The notes under the pieces were generated by a model. The model had not been told where the DNA came from. It saw only the letters and a program-made list of their open reading frames with translations, and did not search any database. This document shows, in pieces, positions 1 to 5,708 of a stretch of DNA of 5,708 nucleotides (positions within the stretch are counted from its first letter, which is position 1; the number at the start of each line of letters is the position of its first letter). Both the position numbers and the translations under genes were made by a program. Source of the stretch: Alloprevotella sp. (GTDB taxonomy: Bacteria > Bacteroidota > Bacteroidia > Bacteroidales > Bacteroidaceae); the NCBI GenBank assembly GCA_017477205.1, contig JAFUXE010000076.1, positions 1-5,708 of the forward strand, given 5' to 3'.

Positions 1-459
1 GAATTCATCAAACGGGTCTGTTTCAGCCTTGAAGCTCCAGCCCGCCTTTTGCAACGCATCAAACTGGTGCATTTGCGCGACTGACATCATCTGACTCACA
101 TATCCCAACGAGAGGCCTGTCGTCGTACCAGCCTCAGCGTGGCGCATAAGAAGCCATTCCTCGGGTGAAGGAACGCCTTCCGCGCCATCGCGCATCAGTT
201 CCACACCAGTCCCTTCCAGCTGCTCGGCGGCTTGCAACCAATAGCGGGAATCCGTCCACAGCGCATGGCCGCACGAACTCAGCACGAGCAATCCTGCCGA
301 GCCCGTAAAGCCCGTCATCCATTCGCGCACCTTCCAGCATTCAGGAAGATACTCACTACCGTGGGGATCGGATGTGGGGATGATGAAAGCAGCGTAATTC
401 TGCTCCACACAATGACGTTGCCAAAATAAGTCAATGCGTTCCTTGAATACGTTTGTCAT
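1..459 (-). CDS. pepP: Xaa-Pro aminopeptidase (M24B family), N-terminal part, cut by the left window edge
   Basis: Reading the minus strand from the ATG at 459-457 gives 153 codons with no stop, running off the window. The protein starts MTNVFKERIDLFWQRH and carries the signature of the creatinase-type N-terminal domain of Xaa-Pro aminopeptidases: SEYLPE at residues 35-40, REWMTGFTGSAG at 45-56 and LWTDSRYWLQAAEQL at 67-81. Members of this family are usually cytoplasmic dimeric metalloenzymes that remove an N-terminal residue preceding proline. The metal-binding pita-bread domain would lie beyond position 1 and is not visible, so activity cannot be judged. Full-length Bacteroidales relatives have roughly 590-600 residues, so about a quarter is present. 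An in-frame ATG at 474-472 would add MTPHR, but it sits too close to the predicted promoter, and homologues begin near MTNVF, so 459 is preferred. The gene has its own promoter and follows a terminator, so it is probably a separate transcription unit. The symbol pepP is used by family. Confidence 0.93.
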   Translation of the reverse strand, partial: MTNVFKERIDLFWQRHCVEQNYAAFIIPTSDPHGSEYLPECWKVREWMTGFTGSAGLLVLSSCGHALWTDSRYWLQAAEQLEGTGVELMRDGAEGVPSPEEWLLMRHAEAGTTTGLSLGYVSQMMSVAQMHQFDALQKAGWSFKAETDPFDEF

Positions 460-483
460 ACGATGGGGGGTCATACTGCGCGA

Positions 484-514
484 CAAAAATAGTGCATAAT
501 TCGGGAAAAGCCAA
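484..514 (-). promoter_or_regulatory. Predicted promoter of the Xaa-Pro aminopeptidase gene
   Basis: On the minus strand TATTTTTG (491-484) matches the Bacteroidetes -7 consensus TAnnTTTG exactly. A TTG (514-512) lies 20 bases upstream, within the usual spacing for the -33 element. Transcription would start roughly at 475-479, leaving a leader of about 15-20 bases before the ATG at 459. No Shine-Dalgarno sequence is seen, which is common in this phylum. The start site is inferred from the consensus only. Confidence 0.68.
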
Positions 515-527
515 GCTTCACGCATAT

Positions 528-560
528 AAAAACACACGCGCACACCTTTCATGTGCGCGC
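528..560 (-). terminator. Intrinsic terminator downstream of the metallopeptidase gene
   Basis: Minus-strand bases 560-551 (GCGCGCACAT) pair with 545-536 (GTGTGCGCGT). This gives a 10-bp GC-rich stem with two wobble pairs at its ends and a GAAAG loop. It is followed after three bases by five T residues (532-528). It lies 46 bases after the stop codon at 606 and just upstream of the aminopeptidase promoter, so it insulates the two units. On the plus strand the hairpin is not followed by a T tract, so it should work only in the minus direction. Confidence 0.8.
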
Positions 561-571
561 GCTGTCAGCTT

Positions 572-591
572 CGAAGGTTTTGAGTCCTTCG
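572..591 (-). other. Small stem-loop in the 3' untranslated region of the metallopeptidase transcript
   Basis: CGAAGG (591-586) and CCTTCG (577-572) form a 6-bp perfect stem with the 8-base loop ACTCAAAA. It lies between the stop codon and the main terminator hairpin. No T tract follows, so it is not a terminator by itself. It could stabilise the 3' end of the mRNA or be chance. Confidence 0.4.
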
Positions 592-605
592 CTTTTGTTT
601 ACAGA

Positions 606-1472
606 CTACAACTGTTCGTAGGGAACGCCGAACGTGGGTTGTTCCTCAAACTTTCCACTTTCAAGCCCCTTCTTGAACCAGCGTGCCCGCTGTTCGCTCG
701 TACCGTGGTTGAAGGACTCGGGAACGGCATACCCGCGTGCCTGCTTCTGCAGGTAGTCATCGCCTATCTTCTGTGCGCAGTTGATGGCCTCCAGGATGTC
801 CTGATTGTCAATAGAACCGTAATTCTTCTGGTCGTGGTGTGCCCAGACGCCGGCATAGTAGTCAGCGAGGAGTTCTATGCGGACGCTGATCTGGTTTGCC
901 TCCTTCTCCGAGAGGCGGCTCATCTGCTGGTGGGCTTTGTTGAGCAGGCCTGTGGAATACTCAATGTGGTGGCCCACTTCATGAGCGATAACGTAGGCAT
1001 GTGCCAGGTCACCACCGGCTTTCATCTGCTTATCCATCTGTTCAAAGAAGGAGAGGTCAATGTAAAGTTTCTGGTCGCCGGAACAGTAGAAAGGTCCAAC
1101 CTGCGAGGTAGCGTTTCCGCAGGCCGACTGCACGGCATCCGTGAAGAATACGAGCGTAGGCGCTTCGTACTGCCAGCCTTTTTCGCGGAAGAGCTGCGTC
1201 CATACGTCTTCCGTTCCAGCCAGAATTTGGCGGGAGAACTTTTCGAACTTCTGCTCTTCAGGAGTGGGCTGATAGTCGGCTTGTTCGGTGGTTTGCGTCT
1301 GTGAGGCCTGCTCGGCCACCACGTTAAACACTTGGCTGAGGTCGCCGCCTGTGGTAATCCAAGCCATGATGGCAGCGATGATGATGCCGCCAATGCCTGC
1401 GCCGGCTGCCACACTGCGTTTTCCCCGGCGATCTTCTACGTTGTTGCTTTCGCGTCGTCCGTTGAGTTTCAT
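606..1472 (-). CDS. ypfJ: Neutral zinc metallopeptidase, YpfJ family, membrane-anchored
   Basis: This 288-residue protein is close to the usual length of the family (E. coli YpfJ has about 287). It opens with MKLNGRRESNNVEDRRG, the characteristic N-terminal motif of the family. A Gly/Ala/Ile-rich hydrophobic segment follows at about residues 21-40 and most likely forms one membrane anchor. The Q/T/E-rich stretch at about 54-75 looks like a linker. The catalytic domain shows HEVGHH at 164-169, that is, HExxH with zinc ligands H164 and H168 and general base E165. ELLADYYAG at 200-208 probably supplies the third ligand, E200. The family-typical CGNAT...GPFYC segment (C118, C130) and VPESFNHGTSEQRARWF (250-266) are present, so no key residue is missing. 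With a basic N-terminus before a single anchor, the domain probably faces the periplasm (inference). Substrate and physiological role are not known for this family. The ATG at 1472 follows an A-rich leader, lies 31 bases after the parC stop, and has no clear promoter of its own, so co-transcription with parC is likely. The symbol is by family similarity. Confidence 0.93.
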   Translation of the reverse strand: MKLNGRRESNNVEDRRGKRSVAAGAGIGGIIIAAIMAWITTGGDLSQVFNVVAEQASQTQTTEQADYQPTPEEQKFEKFSRQILAGTEDVWTQLFREKGWQYEAPTLVFFTDAVQSACGNATSQVGPFYCSGDQKLYIDLSFFEQMDKQMKAGGDLAHAYVIAHEVGHHIEYSTGLLNKAHQQMSRLSEKEANQISVRIELLADYYAGVWAHHDQKNYGSIDNQDILEAINCAQKIGDDYLQKQARGYAVPESFNHGTSEQRARWFKKGLESGKFEEQPTFGVPYEQL

Positions 1473-1503
1473 TATTTTAGTTTTTTATTCTAACAAGTGA
1501 CGT

Positions 1504-4215
1504 CTAATTTCCAAAAAGGTCTAATTGTATAGGGGCTTCGTCCTCGTAGGGCGCATTGCCCTGAGGCGTGCTGTCCTCTGCCTGCGCCGCGAGAACATCC
1601 TCCGGCATCGGCGTTCCGGCTTCCAAATCTGACTCGTCAGTTTCCGGCTCTTCAGCAGAAGGCTCCGGCTCGGGGAGAGGCACCATGCCTATATTCCCCA
1701 CCTGACAGGTCGTGACACGCTTTCCCTTAGCCTTGAAACCTTTAACGGCGATGAAGTCCTCCGCATCAAATTCCAGAGGCTCGCGAAAAGCGTCAGGACC
1801 GCTGAAGTTCACCATCAGGCGCGGATTGGGCGCATCGGTCAGCAGGAGCAGGCGCGAGCCGGGAGCTTCGCTCATGAAATTCTGGTGACGTCCGGCGGCG
1901 GCAACCTCCATGCGGAAGCGCTTGATATAAAGGTAGCCCTGCTGCGCCGCATCGAAGAGAGCCAGCGTCCAGACTTTCTGCTCATCAAACTTTTCGATGC
2001 GCAGGATATTCGTCTCGTAGTGGTTGTTGGGGTCGAAGTTTGTGGTGTAAAAGTCCCCGTCGGGCAGGATGACTAGGATGCTGTCTTCGGAATGGAACTC
2101 TCCGAGATATTCACCATGCTCATCGAAGTTGATACGTCCCACGTCGCGGTCGAACCACACCTTGCGCCCGCCCAGTGTGCTGCCGCCGTGTGCCTTCAGG
2201 AGGATGCGGTGTACGTCGAGCTTCGTCAGGATGTTGCCCCGGCTTGAGCGACCTTTGACGAGTATCTGGCTGAAGTCGGCATCAATGAAGGTGCGCTTCA
2301 GCTTTGGGTTGGGTTTAAGCATCACCTTGATGGTCTCTGCCTCTCCGTTCGGATTCGACGTGAAGTAGAACACGCGACTGCCGGGCGTACCCATCGTGAG
2401 GTCGTATTCGCGGTCGTGCGTGATACTGGTGACGTTGAAACGCTTTATGAACATCGTTCCCGCGCGACCGTCACGATAGCAGACGTTGTAGATGGTGCGC
2501 GTGTCGTTCTTCTTGAAGATGGCGATATGGATGATTTCCGCCTTGCGCTTCTCGGCCTTCGAGCGTTCCGTCTCGCCAATGAACACCTTGTCCGCAACAC
2601 GCGTCACCTTGTAGGTGCCGTCGCGATAGAAGATAATCACATCGTCGATGTCCGAACAGTTGTCCACGAATTCGTCCTTTTTCAACCCTGTCCCCATGAA
2701 GCCGTCCGCACGATTGATGTAAAGTTTCTGGTTGGCCTCCACAACCTTCGTGGCCACGATGGTGTCGAAGGAGCGCAATTCCGTCTGTCGCGGATGCTGC
2801 GCAGCATACTTGTCATAGATTTGCTGGAACCAGCGTATGGTGACGTCGGTCATGTGCTTGAGGTCATCGTCAATGCGCTCCACCTCGGCTTTTGTACGGG
2901 CAATGAACTCGTCGGCCTTATCCTTGTTGAAGCGCAGGATGCGCGCCATCTTGATTTCGTTCAGACGCAAGATGTCGTCGCGCGTCACTTCCCGGTAGAA
3001 GTCCTTTACGAAGGGCTCCAGGCGCGAAGCTACATGGGCCACGACGGCATCCATGTCGCGTGCCTGCTCATACTGGCGGTCCTTGTAGATACGCTCCTCA
3101 ATAAAAATGCGCTCCAAAGAGGCGAAGAAGAGAGACTCCATCAGTTCGTGGCGGCGTATCTCCAGCTCACGGCGCAGCAGCTCCCGCGTATTGTCAACAC
3201 TGCCGCGCAGGACATCACTTACGGACATGAACACGGGCTTCTTGTCCTGAATGACGACGCAGTTCGGTGAGATGCTTACCTCGCAGTCCGTGAAGGCATA
3301 AAGTGCGTCGATGGTTTTGTCAGACGATGTGCCGGGCGGCAACTGCACCTGTATCTCCACGTTGGCGGCCGTATTATCGTCCACCTTGCGGATTTTTATC
3401 TTTCCCTTTTCGTTGGCTTTGAGAATACTTTCGATAACGCCGCTTGTGGTTTTTCCGAAGGGAATCTCCGTGATGACAAGCGTTTTCTGGTCGAGCTTGG
3501 ATATCTTTGCCCTCACCTTCACCACGCCGCCGCGCTGACCGTCCCTGTAATTTGCAACGTCAATGCTGCCGCCTGTCAGGAAGTCAGGGAACAGCTGGAA
3601 GTCCTCACCACGCAGGTAGCTGATGGCGGCCTGACAGATTTCGCCGAAGTTATGGGGCAATATCTTTGCACTCATACCCACAGCTATACCCTCCGCGCCC
3701 TGTGCCAGCAGCAACGGGAACTTCACGGGCAACGCCACCGGCTCACGGTTGCGCCCGTCGTAGGAAAGTTTCCATTCCGTCGTCTTCGGGTTGAACAGGA
3801 TGTCAAGGGCGAGTTTGGAGAGCCTTGCCTCGATATATCGCGGTGCAGCCGCGCCATCACCCGTCAGGATGTTTCCCCAGTTTCCCTGCGTGTCAATGAG
3901 GAGTTCCTTCTGCCCCATCTGCACCAGCGCGTCGCCGATGCTGGCGTCGCCATGCGGGTGAAACTGCATCGTGTGACCCACGATGTTGGCCACCTTGTTG
4001 TAGCGGCCGTCATGCAGGCGGTTCATCGCATGGAGAATGCGGCGCTGCACGGGTTTCAGACCGTCGCCCATATGGGGAACAGCGCGTTCCAGAATGACGT
4101 AGCTGGCATAGTCGAGAAACCAGTTCTGGAACATGCCCGTCAGCTGCGGCTTCACGGCAGAATCCTTCTGCGCGTCCTGCGTTTGCGATATTTCGTCAGT
4201 GAATTCTTCTTCCAT
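1504..4215 (-). CDS. parC: DNA topoisomerase IV subunit A (ParC)
   Basis: This 903-residue protein is the DNA-breaking and rejoining subunit of a type IIA topoisomerase. With ParE, topoisomerase IV unlinks daughter chromosomes. The breakage-reunion domain covers about residues 24-490. It contains the winged-helix motif HPHGDASIGD (86-95) and AAAPRYIEARL, with R126 and catalytic Y127 (codon 3837-3835). A beta-pinwheel C-terminal domain spans about 495-845. No canonical gyrase box (QRRGGKG type) is seen; KGRSSRG at about 654-660 and FKAKGKR at 827-833 are degenerate counterparts. Together with overall resemblance to Bacteroidetes ParC, this favours ParC over GyrA. The last 58 residues (846-903) form a Pro/Glu/Asp-rich tail with 17 acidic and no basic residues, ending QLDLFGN. 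The start MEEEFTDE at 4215 is chosen because it follows an A-rich leader (AGAAAAAGATTTG). The frame stays open to an ATG at 4293, but those 26 extra codons would overlap the divergent promoter region and do not resemble the family. The metallopeptidase gene follows 31 bases downstream. Confidence 0.96.
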   Translation of the reverse strand: MEEEFTDEISQTQDAQKDSAVKPQLTGMFQNWFLDYASYVILERAVPHMGDGLKPVQRRILHAMNRLHDGRYNKVANIVGHTMQFHPHGDASIGDALVQMGQKELLIDTQGNWGNILTGDGAAAPRYIEARLSKLALDILFNPKTTEWKLSYDGRNREPVALPVKFPLLLAQGAEGIAVGMSAKILPHNFGEICQAAISYLRGEDFQLFPDFLTGGSIDVANYRDGQRGGVVKVRAKISKLDQKTLVITEIPFGKTTSGVIESILKANEKGKIKIRKVDDNTAANVEIQVQLPPGTSSDKTIDALYAFTDCEVSISPNCVVIQDKKPVFMSVSDVLRGSVDNTRELLRRELEIRRHELMESLFFASLERIFIEERIYKDRQYEQARDMDAVVAHVASRLEPFVKDFYREVTRDDILRLNEIKMARILRFNKDKADEFIARTKAEVERIDDDLKHMTDVTIRWFQQIYDKYAAQHPRQTELRSFDTIVATKVVEANQKLYINRADGFMGTGLKKDEFVDNCSDIDDVIIFYRDGTYKVTRVADKVFIGETERSKAEKRKAEIIHIAIFKKNDTRTIYNVCYRDGRAGTMFIKRFNVTSITHDREYDLTMGTPGSRVFYFTSNPNGEAETIKVMLKPNPKLKRTFIDADFSQILVKGRSSRGNILTKLDVHRILLKAHGGSTLGGRKVWFDRDVGRINFDEHGEYLGEFHSEDSILVILPDGDFYTTNFDPNNHYETNILRIEKFDEQKVWTLALFDAAQQGYLYIKRFRMEVAAAGRHQNFMSEAPGSRLLLLTDAPNPRLMVNFSGPDAFREPLEFDAEDFIAVKGFKAKGKRVTTCQVGNIGMVPLPEPEPSAEEPETDESDLEAGTPMPEDVLAAQAEDSTPQGNAPYEDEAPIQLDLFGN
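1513..1527 (-). other. Codons for a putative sliding-clamp binding motif QLDLF at the ParC C-terminus
   Basis: Codons CAA TTA GAC CTT TTT encode residues 897-901 of ParC, followed only by Gly-Asn and the stop. QLDLF fits the consensus QL[S/D]LF, the pentapeptide by which many bacterial polymerases and repair proteins bind the beta clamp. It stands at the end of an acidic, Pro-rich and presumably disordered tail, an accessible position typical of such motifs. Binding is inferred from the motif alone. Confidence 0.5.
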
Positions 4216-4241
4216 CAAATCTTTTTCTGCTTTTTGCGTGG

Positions 4242-4249
4242 CGAAAATA
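4242..4249 (-). promoter_or_regulatory. parC: Candidate -7 element for parC
   Basis: TATTTTCG on the minus strand differs from TAnnTTTG at one position. It would give a start around 4236 and a leader of about 20 bases before the ATG at 4215. No TTG is found at the expected -33 distance; the nearest upstream TTTG (4285-4282) is 32 bases away, which is too far. This is therefore a weak call, made because it is the best candidate in the intergenic region. Confidence 0.35.
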
Positions 4250-4275
4250 CAAAAAAGTTGAGTTTTGCGTCCCCT

Positions 4276-4295
4276 GTATGGCAAAAAAACCATAC
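4276..4295. repeat. Perfect inverted repeat in the parC / tRNA-Leu divergent promoter region
   Basis: GTATGG (4276-4281) and CCATAC (4290-4295) are exact inverted copies separated by CAAAAAAA. The right arm overlaps the first three bases of the predicted tRNA -7 box TACCTTTG. As RNA the repeat could form a 6-bp hairpin on either strand, but there is no T tract after it. The position suggests an operator for a dimeric regulator, but chance is possible. Confidence 0.45.
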
Positions 4296-4300
4296 CTTTG
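4293..4300 (+). promoter_or_regulatory. Predicted -7 element of the tRNA-Leu promoter
   Basis: TACCTTTG matches TAnnTTTG exactly and is followed by CCGCCG. It lies 66 bases before the tRNA 5' end, so a leader of about 60 bases would be trimmed, presumably by RNase P. The nearest TTTG upstream (4264-4267) gives a 25-base spacer, longer than the usual 19-23, so the -33 element is uncertain. No other -7-like sequence is seen between here and the tRNA. Confidence 0.6.
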
Positions 4301-4366
4301 CCGCCGAAAAAGGGCTTTTCAGAGCCATTTCACTCTTCAAAACCGGAGGGTTTTATCTCTCCACTC

Positions 4367-4448
4367 GCGCTTGTGGCGAAATTGGTAGACGCGCCAGACT
4401 TAGGATCTGGTGATTTCGGTCGTGTAGGTTCGAGTCCTATCAGGCGCA
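4367..4448 (+). tRNA. tRNA-Leu, anticodon UAG
   Basis: The sequence folds as a class II tRNA. The acceptor stem pairs GCGCTTG (4367-4373) with CAGGCGC (4441-4447), with one G-U pair, and the discriminator base is A4448. The D arm contains GCG/CGC and the AAATTGGTAGA loop. The anticodon stem CCAGA/TCTGG encloses the loop CTTAGGA, giving anticodon UAG (4401-4403), which reads CUA and other CUN leucine codons. A 13-base extra arm (4411-4423) is typical of leucine tRNAs. The T arm is GTAGG-TTCGAGT-CCTAT. CCA is not encoded and must be added after transcription. The gene is divergent from parC and convergent with trkA. Confidence 0.97.
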
Positions 4449-4465
4449 CACATATTATTATAAAC

Positions 4466-4505
4466 GGTGTTCGACCCGGTTGTGGCCGAGCACCTGTTTT
4501 ATTTT
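4466..4505 (+). terminator. Terminator between the convergent tRNA-Leu and trkA genes
   Basis: GGTGTTCG (4466-4473) pairs with CGAGCACC (4487-4494) in an 8-bp stem with one wobble pair and a 13-base loop. The T-rich run TGTTTTATTTT follows, so in the plus direction it ends the tRNA transcript 18 bases after the tRNA. In the minus direction the same stem lies 38 bases after the trkA stop and is followed by GTTTATAATAAT, a poorer tail, so termination of trkA here is possible but less certain. Confidence 0.75.
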
Positions 4506-4531
4506 CTCCAGCATGTACGTCTCGTCTGCCG

Positions 4532-5708
4532 CTACTTGAAGTATTTTTCAAGACGCTTCAGGGAGTTCTCCACGCAAAAAGCAACGACAATGTCACCGGC
4601 ACGAAGCTGTGTCATACCGTTGATGAGCTGTGCCTTGCCGTCGCGCACCATACCGCCAAGCGTGGTGGAAGCAGGAAGGGCGAGGTCTTTCACAGGGTGG
4701 CGCGTCACTTTAGCACCCTCGGCAACTACGAACTCTGCAACGTCGGCATTGGCAATGAGCAGGCTTTTCACGGTCGTGACATCGGCCTTGAGCATCATCT
4801 GATAAATGTAGGCGGCGGCAATGGTCTTCTTGTTCAGTATGCTGCCGATATCAAGACTCTCAGCCATCTGTATATAATCCAGGTTTTCCACCATCGCCAC
4901 CGTCTTGCGCACACCGGCGCGCTTGGCAGCGAGGCAGGAGAGGATGTTCATTTCAGAATTTGCCGTGCAGGCGACAAAGGCCTGCGACTGCTTGATGCCC
5001 TCCTCAATGAGAAGGTCAACGTCGCGGCCATCACCGTTGATATACATGACGTGAGAGTTGTCCACAAGGCCGTCAAGTTCCTCAATGCGGCGTTCGCTGG
5101 TTTCAAACACCTTGGCATGCATATAGTCCGGCAGACGCGTGAGGGCGCGTTCCGTCACGCTGCCACCACCGAGGAAAACGACATTCTCCACATCGGGATA
5201 GTCTTCCTTACCGGCAATGGCCTTTATCTGGTCAAGATAATCTGGCTTCGTCATGAAATAGACGGCATCCTGATGGCGTATGCTGTCATTGCCGTGGGGG
5301 ATGAGGGTTTCACCACGACGCTTGATGGCCACTACGTGGAAGGGGGAGTCGGGAAGTGAGACTTCGCGCAAAGGACGGTTGAGGATGGGGGCTCCCTTGC
5401 GAACCTTCACGCAGATAAGGAGCAGCTTGCCACCTTGTACGGCTACGCTCTGCCTCACCCAGCTGCGCCGCACGCTGGCCATGATTTCTTCGCCAGCAAG
5501 TTCCTCAGGATAAATCATGGCGGCAATGCCAAGGCTCTGGAAGTATTTCGTGTTGCTCTCGGCAAGATATTCAGCATTGTTCACGCGGGCAACGGTCTTC
5601 TTGGCTCCCAGCTTGGAGGCGAGCATACAGATCATCATGTTTCGCGCCTCGTCCGGTGTAACGGCAATGAAAATGTCCGCACGACCAGCTTCAGCCTCTC
5701 GCAGGCTG
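4532..5708 (-). CDS. trkA: Trk potassium transporter NAD-binding regulatory subunit TrkA, missing its N-terminus at the right window edge
   Basis: TrkA is a cytoplasmic peripheral protein that binds NAD(H) or other nucleotides and gates the TrkH/TrkG potassium channel. The frame is open to the window end, giving 391 visible residues. They begin SLREAEAGRADIFIAVTPDE, the end of the first Rossmann domain, so the ATG at 5638 is internal. Compared with about 446-458 residues in homologues, roughly 55-60 residues with the first GxGxxG are outside. The rest shows the duplicated RCK layout, in visible numbering: end of RCK_N1 to about 80; RCK_C1 about 85-165 (LLLICVKVRKGAPILNRPL at 95-113); RCK_N2 from about 175 (VVFLGGGSVTERAL, acidic residue E202 in KVFETSE, GDGRDVDLLIEEGI); RCK_C2 about 313-391, ending LKRLEKYFK. 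The second nucleotide-binding loop reads GGGSVT, with Thr in place of the last Gly. The TrkH partner is not in the window and may lie upstream in gene order, beyond 5708, or elsewhere. Confidence 0.95.
   Translation of the reverse strand, partial: SLREAEAGRADIFIAVTPDEARNMMICMLASKLGAKKTVARVNNAEYLAESNTKYFQSLGIAAMIYPEELAGEEIMASVRRSWVRQSVAVQGGKLLLICVKVRKGAPILNRPLREVSLPDSPFHVVAIKRRGETLIPHGNDSIRHQDAVYFMTKPDYLDQIKAIAGKEDYPDVENVVFLGGGSVTERALTRLPDYMHAKVFETSERRIEELDGLVDNSHVMYINGDGRDVDLLIEEGIKQSQAFVACTANSEMNILSCLAAKRAGVRKTVAMVENLDYIQMAESLDIGSILNKKTIAAAYIYQMMLKADVTTVKSLLIANADVAEFVVAEGAKVTRHPVKDLALPASTTLGGMVRDGKAQLINGMTQLRAGDIVVAFCVENSLKRLEKYFK

Noticed and set aside
1..6. GAATTC (EcoRI site) exactly at the window start
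   Set aside because: It could suggest a clone end, but a second GAATTC at 4201 and a non-EcoRI right end give no support, and it forms codons of the aminopeptidase gene.
134..340. Minus-strand open frame of 68 codons at the left end
   Set aside because: It is an off-frame reading inside the true aminopeptidase frame, which is open from 459 to the window edge and carries the family motifs.
453..1304. Plus-strand open frame of 283 codons opposite the metallopeptidase gene
   Set aside because: It overlaps a clear zinc peptidase and the aminopeptidase promoter and has no recognisable domain. It is explained by stop-poor antisense frames in GC-rich coding sequence.
2416..3270. Plus-strand open frame of 284 codons inside parC
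   Set aside because: It lies fully antisense to conserved ParC sequence, shows no family resemblance and has no promoter or ribosome site.
4216..4293. N-terminal extension of ParC to the ATG at 4293
   Set aside because: The extra 26 residues do not look like the family, and the DNA carries the candidate parC promoter and overlaps the tRNA -7 box. The ATG at 4215 has a good A-rich leader.
4306..4320. GAAAA-AGGGC-TTTTC hairpin in the tRNA leader
   Set aside because: The stem is only 5 bp and AT-rich, so it is too weak for a terminator or riboswitch. It may be just part of the trimmed leader.
3652..4413. Plus-strand open frame of 253 codons crossing parC, the intergenic region and into the tRNA
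   Set aside because: It reads through the tRNA-Leu gene and antisense to the ParC catalytic domain, which is not compatible with a real gene.
4265..5359. Plus-strand open frame of 364 codons covering the tRNA and antisense to trkA
   Set aside because: It runs through the tRNA and its terminator, and its translation is the shadow of a well-conserved TrkA.

Overview
The window looks like a piece of a Bacteroidales chromosome, probably Prevotellaceae or a relative. I infer this from several things. The ParC, TrkA and Xaa-Pro aminopeptidase proteins read like Bacteroidetes homologues. Promoter-like sites match the Bacteroidetes -7 consensus TAnnTTTG, with a TTG near -33. Start codons have A-rich leaders instead of strong Shine-Dalgarno sites. 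The tRNA has no encoded CCA. The genus cannot be fixed from the sequence alone. All protein genes are on the minus strand; the only plus-strand gene is a tRNA.

Layout in window order: (1) 1-459, minus: the first 153 codons of an M24B Xaa-Pro aminopeptidase, cut by the left edge. (2) 460-605: a compact control region holding the aminopeptidase promoter and, just upstream of it, an intrinsic terminator for the preceding transcript, plus a smaller hairpin. (3) 606-1472, minus: a membrane-anchored neutral zinc metallopeptidase of the YpfJ family. (4) 1504-4215, minus: topoisomerase IV subunit A (ParC), 31 bases upstream of the metallopeptidase gene and probably co-transcribed with it. (5) 4216-4366: a divergent promoter region between parC and the tRNA, with a perfect 6-bp inverted repeat on the tRNA -7 box. 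(6) 4367-4448, plus: tRNA-Leu(UAG). (7) 4449-4531: a hairpin terminator between the convergent tRNA and trkA. (8) 4532-5708, minus: trkA, the NAD-binding regulatory subunit of a Trk potassium transporter, lacking its N-terminus because of the right edge.

These are mostly housekeeping functions: chromosome decatenation, potassium uptake control, peptide turnover and translation. I see no mobile element, CRISPR array, phage gene or defence island, and no wholly new system. The most noteworthy observation is the ParC C-terminus. A 58-residue tail with 17 acidic and no basic residues ends in QLDLF-GN, which matches the bacterial sliding-clamp binding pentapeptide QL[S/D]LF. This suggests, by inference only, a direct link between topoisomerase IV and the replication clamp. 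Lesser points are the inverted repeat at the tRNA promoter, an altered second dinucleotide-binding loop in TrkA, the Ala at the main quinolone-contact position of ParC, and the pairing of parC with an uncharacterised peptidase gene.
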